Positions 50,661-61,640 of a stretch of DNA of 64,000 nt are shown here, piece by piece. Origin of the DNA: Diadophis punctatus similis (taxonomy: Eukaryota; Chordata; Lepidosauria; Squamata; Dipsadidae); the NCBI GenBank assembly GCA_023053685.1, contig JALIGW010000059.1, positions 1,860,001 through 1,924,000 on the forward strand, read 5' to 3'. Position 1 is the stretch's first letter. Every line of letters starts with the position of its first letter. The notes below the pieces were generated by a model, which was given only the letters and a program-made list of their open reading frames with translations, did no database searches and was not told where the DNA came from. Both the position numbers and the translations under genes were made by a program.

Positions 50661-53600
50661 CAGCCAGAAACTTCACTTTTGACACAGAGGTCAGAAATGA
50701 AAAAGAAACACATATCCATGTTCCCCAGGGTGTGGAAAGCCAAATTACCACACTATTTTCAGGTCCTAGTTTTCCCTGAGGAATAGCCAAAGCCGTATCT
50801 CATAATTTGCCTTAGGACTCAATTCAGCCAGAAAACTTCACTCTTGACAGAGAGCTCAGAAATGAAAAAGAAATACATATTCATGTTCCCTAGGGTCGGG
50901 AAAGCCAAATTTTCACACCATTTTCAGATCCGAGCATTCCCTGAGGAATTAGCCCAAGCCGTATCATAGAATTTACCTTACGACTCAATTCAGCCCGAAA
51001 ACCTCACTATTGACACAGAGCTCAGAAATGAAAAAGAAACACATATCCATGTTCCCCAGGGTATGGAAAACCAAATTACCACATCATTTGCCGATTCGAG
51101 CATTCCCTGAGGAATTAGCCCAAGGCGTTTCTCAGAATTTGCCATAGAACTCAATTCAGCCCGAAAACTTCACTTTTGACACAGAGGTCAGAAATGAAAA
51201 AGAAACACATAATCATGTTCCCCAGGGTCTGGAAAGCCAAATTCTCACACCATTTTCAGATCCGAGCTTTCCCTGTGGAGTTAGCCCAAGCCGTATCTCA
51301 TAATTTGCCATAGAACTCAATTCAGCCCAAAAACCTCACTTTTGACATAGAGCTCAGAAATGAAAAACAAACACATATCCATGTTCCCCAGGGTGTGGAA
51401 AGCCAAATTACCACACCATTTTCAGGTCCGAGTTTTCCCTGAGGAATTAGCCCAAGCCGTATCTCATAATTTGCCTTAGGACTCAATTCAGCCCAAAAAC
51501 CTCACTTTTGACACAGAGCTCAGAAATGAAAAAGAAACACATACAGTATTCCTGTTCCCTAGGGTCTGGAAAGCCAAATTCTCACACCATTTTCAGATCC
51601 GAGCTTTCCCTGTTGAGTTAGCCTAAGCCGTATCTCAGAATTTACCTTACGACTCAATTCAGCCCGAAAACCTCTCTTTTGACACAGAGCTCAGAAATGA
51701 AAAAGAAACACCTATCCATGTTCCCCAGGGTATGGAAAGCCGAATTCCCACACCATTTGCAGATCTGAGCTTTCCCTGAGGACTTAGCCCAAGGCGTTTC
51801 TCAGAATTTGCCATAGAACTCAATTCAGCCCAAAAACCTCACTTTTGACATAGAGCTCAGAAATGAAAAACAAACACATATCCATGTTCCCCAGGGTGTG
51901 GAAAGCCAAATTACCACACCATTTTCAGGTCCGAGTTTTCCCTGAGGAATTAGCCCAAGCCGTATCTCATAATTTGCCTTAGGACTCAATTATAACAGAA
52001 AACTTCACTTTCGACACAGAGCTCAGAAATGAAAAAGAAACACATATTCTTGTTCCCTAGGCTCTGGAAAGACAAAATCTCACACAATTTTCAGATCCGA
52101 GCTTTCCCTGAGGAGTTAGCCCAAGCCTTATCATAGAATTTGTCTTTGGACTCAATTCAGCCCGAAAACCTCACTTTTGACACAGAGCTGAGAAATGAAA
52201 AAGAAACACATATCCATGTTCCCCAGGGTATGGAAAACCGAATTCCCACACCATTTGCCGATCCGAGCATTCCCTGAGGTATTAGCCCAAGCCGTATCAT
52301 AGAATTTACCTTACGACTCAATTCAGCCCGAAAACCTCACTTTTGACACAGAGCTCAGAAATGAAAAGAAACACATATTCATGTTCCCCAGGGTCTGGAA
52401 AGCCAAAATCTCACAAAATTTTCAGATCCAAGCATTCCCTGAGGAATTAGCCCAAGCCGTATCATAGAATTTACCTTACGACTCAATTCAGCCCGAAAAC
52501 CTCACTTTTGTCACAGAGCTGAGAAATGAAAAAGAAACACATATCCATGTTCCCCAGGGTATGGAAAGCCAAATTACCACACCATTTGCAGATCTGAGCT
52601 TTCCCTGAGGACTTAGCCCAAGGCGTTTCTCAGAATTTGCCATAGAACTCAATTCAGCCCAAAAACCTCACTTTTGACATAGAGCTCAGAAATGAAAAAC
52701 AAACACATATCCATGTTCCCCAGGGTGTGGAAAGCCAAATTACCACACCATTTTCAGGTCCGAGTTTTCCCTGAGGAATTAGCCCAAGCCGTATCTCATA
52801 ATTTGCATAAGGACTCAATTATAACAGAAAACTTCACTTTCGACACAGAGCTCAGAAATGAAAAAGAAACACATACTCATGTTCTCCAGGGTCTGGAAAG
52901 CCAAATTCTCACACCATTTTCAGATCCGAGCTTTCCCTGAGGAATTAGCCCAAGGCGTTTCTCAGAATTTGCCATAGAACTCAATTATAACAGAAAACTT
53001 CACTTTTGACACAGAGCTCAGAAATGAAATAGAAACACATATTCTTGTTCCCTAGGCTCTGGAAAGACAAAATCTCACACCATTTTCAGATCCGAGCTTT
53101 CCCTGAGGAGTTAGCCCAAGCCTTATCATAGAATTTACCTTACGACTCAATTCAGCCCGAAAACCTCACTTTTGACACAGAGCTCAGAAATGAAAAAGAA
53201 ACACATATCCATGTTCCCCAGGGTGTGGAAAGCCAAATTACCACACCATTTTCAGATCCGAGCTTTCCCTGCGGAGTTAGCCCATGCCGTATCTCATAAT
53301 TTGCCTTAGGACTCAATTATAACAGAAAACTTCACTTTTGACACAGAGCTCAGAAATGAAAAAGAAACACATATTCATGTTCTCTAGGGTCTGGAAAGCT
53401 GAATTCTCACACCATTTTCAGATCTGAGCTTTCCCTTCGGAATTAGCCCAAGCCGTATCTCATAATTTGCCTTAGGATTCAATTCAACCAGAAAACTTCA
53501 CTTTTGACACAGAGCTCAGAAATGAAAAAGAAACACATATTCATGTTCCCCAGGGTCTGGAAAGCCAAAATCTCACAAAATTTTCAGATCCAAGCATTCC

Positions 53601-54672
53601 CTGAGGAATTAGCCCAAGCCGTATCATAGAATTTACCTTACGACTCAATTCAGCCCGAAAACCTCTCTTTTGACACAGAGCTCAGAAATCAAAAAGAAAC
53701 ACATATCCATGTTCCCCAGGGTATGGAAAGCCGAATTCCCACACCATTTGCAGATCCGAGCTTTCCCTGAGGACTTAGCCCAAGGCGTTTCTCAGAATTT
53801 GCCATAGAACTCAATTCAGCCCGAAAACCTCACTTTGACATAGAGCTCAGAAATGAAAAACAAACACATATCCATGTTCCCCAGGGTGTGGAAAGCCAAA
53901 TTACCACACCATTTTCAGGTCCGAGTTTTCCCTGAGGAATTAGCCCAAGCCGTATCATAGAATTTACCTTACGACTCAATTCAGCCCAAAAACCTCACTT
54001 TTGACACAGAGCTCAGAAATGAAAAAGAAACACATACAGTATTCCTGTTCCCTAGGGTCTGGAAAGCCAAATTCTCACACCATTTTCAGATCCGAGCTTT
54101 CCCTGTTGAGTTAGCCTAAGCCGTATCTCAGAATTTGCCTTGGGACTCAATTCAGCCAGAAAACTTCACTTTTGACACAGAGCTCAGAAATGAAAAAGAA
54201 ACACATAGCCATGATCCCCAGGGTGTGGAAAGACAAAATCTCACACAATTTTCAGATCCGAGCTTTCCCTGTTGAGTTAGCCTAAGCCGTATCTCAGAAT
54301 TTGCCTTGGGACTCAATTCAGCCAGAAAACTTCACTTTTGACACAGAGCTCAGAAATGAAATAGAAACACATATTCTTGTTCCCTAGGCTCTGGAAAGAC
54401 AAAATCTCACACCATTTTCAGATCCGAGCTTTCCCTGAGGAGTTAGCCCAAGCCTTATCATAGAATTTACCTTACGACTCAATTCAGCCCGAAAACCTCA
54501 CTTTTGACACAGAGCTCAGAAATGAAAAAGAAACACATATCCATGTTCCCCAGGGTGTGGAAAGCCAAATTACCACACCATTTTCAGATCCGAGCTTTCC
54601 CTGCGGAGTTAGCCCATGCCGTATCTCATAATTTGCCTTAGGACTCAATTATAACAGAAAACTTCACTTTTG
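50661..54672 (+). repeat. Satellite mosaic between HOR 3 and HOR 4
   Basis: Monomers drawn from several subfamilies: a diverged one with GAAATCAATTCAGCC near 50651 and GAATAGCCAAAGCC near 50782, 171-bp monomers, and TTTCGACACAG monomers (near 52009 and 52840). A stretch near 50.6-51.1 kb recurs 9480 bp downstream at 60.1-60.6 kb. The CACCTATCCATG monomer at 51711 starts a partial copy of the HOR 4 series. I saw nothing in this block other than satellite. Confidence 0.8.
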
Positions 54673-57600
54673 ACACATAGCTCAGAAATGAAAAAGAAAC
54701 ACATATTCATGTTCTCTAGGGTCTAGAAAGCTGAATTCTCACACCATTTTCAGATCTGAGCTTTCCCTTCGGAATTAGCCCAAGCCGTATCTCATAATTT
54801 GCCTTAGGATTCAATTCAACCAGAAAACTTCACTTTTGACACAGAGCTCAGAAATGAAAAAGAAACACATACAGTATTCCTGTTCCCTAGGGTCTGGAAA
54901 GCCAAATTCTCACACCATTTTCAGATCCGAGCTTTCCCTGTTGAGTTAGCCTAAGCCGTATCTCAGAATTTACCTTACGACTCAATTCAGCCCGAAAACC
55001 TCTCTTTTGACACAGAGCTCAGAAATGAAAAAGAAACACCTATCCATGTTCCCCAGGGTATGGAAAGCCGAATTCCCACACCATTTGCAGATCTGAGCTT
55101 TCCCTGAGGACTTAGCCCAAGGCGTTTCTCAGAATTTGCCATAGAACTCAATTCAGCCCAAAAACCTCACTTTTGACATAGAGCTCAGAAATGAAAAACA
55201 AACACATATCCATGTTCCCCAGGGTGTGGAAAGCCAAATTACCACACCATTTTCAGGTCCGAGTTTTCCCTGAGGAATTAGCCCAAGCCGTATCTCATAA
55301 TTTGCCTTAGGACTCAATTATAACAGAAAACTTCACTTTCGACACAGAGCTCAGAAATGAAAAAGAAACACATATTCATGTTCTCCAGGGTCTGGAAAGC
55401 CAAATTCTCACACCATTTTCAGATCCGAGCTTTCCCTGAGGAATTAGCCCAAGGCGTTTCTCAGAATTTGCCATAGAACTCAATTATAACAGAAAACTTC
55501 ACTTTTGACACAGAGCTCAGAAATGAAATAGAAACACATATTCTTGTTCCCTAGGCTCTGGAAAGACAAAATCTCACACAATTTTCAGATCCGAGCTTTC
55601 CCTGAGGAGTTAGCCCAAGCCTTATCATAGAATTTGTCTTTGGACTCAATTCAGCCCGAAAACCTCACTTTTGACACAGAGCTGAGAAATGAAAAAGAAA
55701 CACATATCCATGTTCCCCAGGGTATGGAAAACCGAATTCCCACACCATTTGCCGATCCGAGCATTCCCTGAGGTATTAGCCCAAGCCGTATCATAGAATT
55801 TACCTTACGACTCAATTCAGCCCGAAAACCTCACTTTTGACACAGAGCTCAGAAATGAAAAGAAACACATATTCATGTTCCCCAGGGTCTGGAAAGCCAA
55901 AATCTCACAAAATTTTCAGATCCAAGCATTCCCTGAGGAATTAGCCCAAGCCGTATCATAGAATTTACCTTACGACTCAATTCAGCCCGAAAACCTCACT
56001 TTTGTCACAGAGCTGAGAAATGAAAAAGAAACACATATCCATGTTCCCCAGGGTATGGAAAGCCAAATTACCACACCATTTGCAGATCTGAGCTTTCCCT
56101 GAGGACTTAGCCCAAGGCGTTTCTCAGAATTTGCCATAGAACTCAATTCAGCCCAAAAACCTCACTTTTGACATAGAGCTCAGAAATGAAAAACAAACAC
56201 ATATCCATGTTCCCCAGGGTGTGGAAAGCCAAATTACCACACCATTTTCAGGTCCGAGTTTTCCCTGAGGAATTAGCCCAAGCCGTATCTCATAATTTGC
56301 CTTAGGACTCAATTATAACAGAAAACTTCACTTTCGACACAGAGCTCAGAAATGAAAAAGAAACACATATTCATGTTCTCCAGGGTCTGGAAAGCCAAAT
56401 TCTCACACCATTTTCAGGTCCGAGTTTTCCCTGAGGAATTAGCCCAAGCCGTATCTCATAATTTGCCTTAGGACTCAATTATAACAGAAAACTTCACTTT
56501 CGACACAGAGCTCAGAAATGAAAAAGAAACACATATTCATGTTCTCCAGGGTCTGGAAAGCCAAATTCTCACACCATTTTCAGATCCGAGCTTTCCCTGA
56601 GGAATTAGCCCAAGGCGTTTCTCAGAATTTGCCATAGAACTCAATTATAACAGAAAACTTCACTTTTGACACAGAGCTCAGAAATGAAATAGAAACACAT
56701 ATTCTTGTTCCCTAGGCTCTGGAAAGACAAAATCTCACACCATTTTCAGATCCGAGCTTTCCCTGAGGAGTTAGCCCAAGCCTTATCATAGAATTTACCT
56801 TACGACTCAATTCAGCCCGAAAACCTCACTTTTGACACAGAGCTCAGAAATGAAAAAGAAACACATATCCATGTTCCCCAGGGTGTGGAAAGCCAAATTA
56901 CCACACCATTTTCAGATCCGAGCTTTCCCTGCGGAGTTAGCCCATGCCGTATCTCATAATTTGCCTTAGGACTCAATTATAACAGAAAACTTCACTTTTG
57001 ACACATAGCTCAGAAATGAAAAAGAAACACATATTCATGTTCTCTAGGGTCTGGAAAGCTGAATTCTCACACCATTTTCAGATCTGAGCTTTCCCTTCGG
57101 AATTAGCCCAAGCCGTATCTCATAATTTGCCTTAGGATTCAATTCAACCAGAAAACTTCACTTTTGACACAGAGCTCAGAAATGAAAAAGAAACACATAC
57201 AGTATTCCTGTTCCCTAGGGTCTGGAAAGCCAAATTCTCACACCATTTTCAGATCCGAGCTTTCCCTGTTGAGTTAGCCTAAGCCGTATCTCAGAATTTA
57301 CCTTACGACTCAATTCAGCCCGAAAACCTCTCTTTTGACACAGAGCTCAGAAATGAAAAAGAAACACCTATCCATGTTCCCCAGGGTATGGAAAGCCGAA
57401 TTCCCACACCATTTGCAGATCTGAGCTTTCCCTGAGGACTTAGCCCAAGGCGTTTCTCAGAATTTGCCATAGAACTCAATTCAGCCCAAAAACCTCACTT
57501 TTGACATAGAGCTCAGAAATGAAAAACAAACACATATCCATGTTCCCCAGGGTGTGGAAAGCCAAATTACCACACCATTTTCAGGTCCGAGTTTTCCCTG

Positions 57601-59360
57601 AGGAATTAGCCCAAGCCGTATCTCATAATTTGCCTTAGGACTCAATTATAACAGAAAACTTCACTTTCGACACAGAGCTCAGAAATGAAAAAGAAACACA
57701 TATTCATGTTCTCCAGGGTCTGGAAAGCCAAATTCTCACACCATTTTCAGATCCGAGCTTTCCCTGAGGAATTAGCCCAAGGCGTTTCTCAGAATTTGCC
57801 ATAGAACTCAATTATAACAGAAAACTTCACTTTTGACACAGAGCTCAGAAATGAAATAGAAACACATATTCTTGTTCCCTAGGCTCTGGAAAGACAAAAT
57901 CTCACACAATTTTCAGATCCGAGCTTTCCCTGAGGAGTTAGCCCAAGCCTTATCATAGAATTTGTCTTTGGACTCAATTCAGCCCGAAAACCTCACTTTT
58001 GACACAGAGCTGAGAAATGAAAAAGAAACACATATCCATGTTCCCCAGGGTATGGAAAACCGAATTCCCACACCATTTGCCGATCCGAGCATTCCCTGAG
58101 GAATTAGCCCAAGCCGTATCATAGAATTTACCTTACGACTCAATTCAGCCCGAAAACCTCACTTTTGACACAGAGCTCAGAAATGAAAAGAAACACATAT
58201 TCATGTTCCCCAGGGTCTGGAAAGCCAAAATCTCACAAAATTTTCAGATCCAAGCATTCCCTGAGGAATTAGCCCAAGCCGTATCATAGAATTTACCTTA
58301 CGACTCAATTCAGCCCGAAAACCTCACTTTTGTCACAGAGCTGAGAAATGAAAAAGAAACACATATCCATGTTCCCCAGGGTATGGAAAGCCAAATTACC
58401 ACACCATTTGCAGATCTGAGCTTTCCCTGAGGACTTAGCCCAAGGCGTTTCTCAGAATTTGCCATAGAACTCAATTCAGCCCAAAAACCTCACTTTTGAC
58501 ATAGAGCTCAGAAATGAAAAACAAACACATATCCATGTTCCCCAGGGTGTGGAAAGCCAAATTACCACACCATTTTCAGGTCCGAGTTTTCCCTGAGGAA
58601 TTAGCCCAAGCCGTATCTCATAATTTGCCTTAGGACTCAATTATAACAGAAAACTTCACTTTCGACACAGAGCTCAGAAATGAAAAAGAAACACATATTC
58701 ATGTTCTCCAGGGTCTGGAAAGCCAAATTCTCACACCATTTTCAGATCCGAGCTTTCCCTGAGGAATTAGCCCAAGGCGTTTCTCAGAATTTGCCATAGA
58801 ACTCAATTATAACAGAAAACTTCACTTTTGACACAGAGCTCAGAAATGAAATAGAAACACATATTCTTGTTCCCTAGGCTCTGGAAAGACAAAATCTCAC
58901 ACCATTTTCAGATCCGAGCTTTCCCTGAGGAGTTAGCCCAAGCCTTATCATAGAATTTACCTTACGACTCAATTCAGCCCGAAAACCTCACTTTTGACAC
59001 AGAGCTCAGAAATGAAAAAGAAACACATATCCATGTTCCCCAGGGTGTGGAAAGCCAAATTACCACACCATTTTCAGATCCGAGCTTTCCCTGCGGAGTT
59101 AGCCCATGCCGTATCTCATAATTTGCCTTAGGACTCAATTATAACAGAAAACTTCACTTTTGACACATAGCTCAGAAATGAAAAAGAAACACATATTCAT
59201 GTTCTCTAGGGTCTGGAAAGCTGAATTCTCACACCATTTTCAGATCTGAGCTTTCCCTTCGGAATTAGCCCAAGCCGTATCTCATAATTTGCCTTAGGAT
59301 TCAATTCAACCAGAAAACTTCACTTTTGACACAGAGCTCAGAAATGAAAAAGAAACACAT
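54673..59360 (+). repeat. Higher-order repeat 4 (2328-bp unit)
   Basis: Fourteen monomers. Markers are CACCTATCCATG at 55039 and 57367, and GACACATAGCTC at 54673 and 57001, each 2328 bp apart. The next GACACATAGCTC is at 59163, 2162 bp on, which is 2328 minus exactly one monomer. TTTCGACACAG recurs in every unit. A P-Q pair is duplicated in tandem near 56.3-56.6 kb in the first unit only. Confidence 0.85.
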
Positions 59361-61640
59361 ATTCATGTTCCCCAGGGTCTGGAAAGCCAAAATCTCACAA
59401 AATTTTCAGATCCAAGCATTCCCTGAGGAATTAGCCCAAGCCGTATCATAGAATTTACCTTACGACTCAATTCAGCCCGAAAACCTCTCTTTTGACACAG
59501 AGCTCAGAAATCAAAAAGAAACACATATCCATGTTCCCCAGGGTATGGAAAGCCGAATTCCCACACCATTTGCAGATCCGAGCTTTCCCTGAGGACTTAG
59601 CCCAAGGCGTTTCTCAGAATTTGCCATAGAACTCAATTCAGCCCGAAAACCTCACTTTGACATAGAGCTCAGAAATGAAAAACAAACACATATCCATGTT
59701 CCCCAGGGTGTGGAAAGCCAAATTACCACACCATTTTCAGGTCCGAGTTTTCCCTGAGGAATTAGCCCAAGCCGTATCATAGAATTTACCTTACGACTCA
59801 ATTCAGCCCAAAAACCTCACTTTTGACACAGAGCTCAGAAATGAAAAAGAAACACATACAGTATTCCTGTTCCCTAGGGTCTGGAAAGCCAAATTCTCAC
59901 ACCATTTTCAGATCCGAGCTTTCCCTGTTGAGTTAGCCTAAGCCGTATCTCAGAATTTGCCTTGGGACTCAATTCAGCCAGAAAACTTCACTTTTGACAC
60001 AGAGCTCAGAAATGAAAAAGAAACACATATTCATGTTCCCCAGGGTCGGGAAAGCCAAAATCTTACAAAATTTTCAGATCCAAGCATTCCCTGAGGAGTT
60101 AGCCAAAGGCCTATCTCAGAATTTGCCATAGAAATCAATTCAGCCAGAAACTTCACTTTTGACACAGAGGTCAGAAATGAAAAAGAAACACATATCCATG
60201 TTCCCCAGGGTGTGGAAAGCCAAATTACCACACTATTTTCAGGTCCTAGTTTTCCCTGAGGAATAGCCAAAGCCGTATCTCATAATTTGCCTTAGGACTC
60301 AATTCAGCCAGAAAACTTCACTCTTGACAGAGAGCTCAGAAATGAAAAAGAAATACATATTCATGTTCCCTAGGGTCGGGAAAGCCAAATTTTCACACCA
60401 TTTTCAGATCCGAGCATTCCCTGAGGAATTAGCCCAAGCCGTATCATAGAATTTACCTTACGACTCAATTCAGCCCGAAAACCTCACTATTGACACAGAG
60501 CTCAGAAATGAAAAAGAAACACATATCCATGTTCCCCAGGGTATGGAAAACCAAATTACCACATCATTTGCCGATTCGAGCATTCCCTGAGGAATTAGCC
60601 CAAGGCGTTTCTCAGAATTTGCCATAGAACTCAATTCAGCCCAAAAACCTCACTTTTGACATAGAGCTCAGAAATGAAAAACAAACACATATCCATGTTC
60701 CCCAGGGTGTGGAAAGCCAAATTACCACACCATTTTCAGGTCCGAGTTTTCCCTGAGGAATTAGCCCAAGCCGTATCTCATAATTTGCCTTAGGACTCAA
60801 TTCAGCCCAAAAACCTCACTTTTGACACAGAGCTCAGAAATGAAAAAGAAACACATATCCATGTTCCCCAGGGTGTGGAAAGCCAAATTACCACACCATT
60901 TTCAGGTCCGAGTTTTCCCTGAGGAATTAGCCCAAGCCGTATCTCATAATTTGCCTTAGGACTCAATTATAACAGAAAACTTCACTTTTGACACAGAGCT
61001 CAGAAATGAAAAAGAAACACATATTCATGTTCTCCAGGGTCTGGAAAGCCGAATTCTGACACCATTTTCAGATCCGAGCTCTCCCTGAGGAATTAGCCCA
61101 AGGCGTTTCTCAGAATTTGCCATAGAACTCAATTATAACAGAAAACTTCACTTTTGACACAGAGCTCAGAAATGAAATAGAAACACATATTCTTGTTCCC
61201 TAGGCTCTGGAAAGACAAAATCTCACACAATTTTCAGATCCGAGCTTTCCCTGAGGAGTTAGCCCAAGCCTTATCATAGAATTTGCCTTTGGACTCAATT
61301 CAGCCCGAAAACCTCACTTTTGACACAGAGCTCAGAAATGAAAAAGAAACACATATCCATGTTCCCCAGGGTATGGAAAACCGAATTCCCACACCATTTA
61401 CCGATCCGAGCATTCCCTGAGGAATTAGCCCAAGGCGTTTCTCAGAATTTGCCATAGAACTCAATTCAGCCCGAAAACTTCACTTTTGACACAGAGCTCA
61501 GAAATGAAAAAGAAACACATATTCATGTTCCCCAGGGTCGGGAAAGCCAAAATCTTACAAAATTTTCAGATCCAAGCATTCCCTGAGGAATTAGCCCAAG
61601 CCGTATCATAGAATTTACCTTACGACTCAATTCAGCACGA
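59361..61640 (+). repeat. Satellite mosaic, partial copies of the 50.3-51.5 kb and 45.5-46.5 kb blocks
   Basis: 59.4-60.6 kb follows the order seen at 49.9-51.1 kb, including GAAATCAATTCAGCC at 60131 (9480 bp from 50651), but with a CATATTCATG...AAAATCTTAC monomer inserted in place of the ATAGCCATGATCC one. From about 60.8 kb it switches to the P-Q-R series of 45.5 kb, offset about 15.29 kb (ATTTACCGATCC at 46107 and 61396). Confidence 0.75.

Noticed and set aside
50494..50790. 98-codon minus-strand ORF (and its relative at 60031-60270)
   Set aside because: Longest antisense satellite frame, created by small indels in diverged monomers. It is repetitive peptide only, with no gene-like context.
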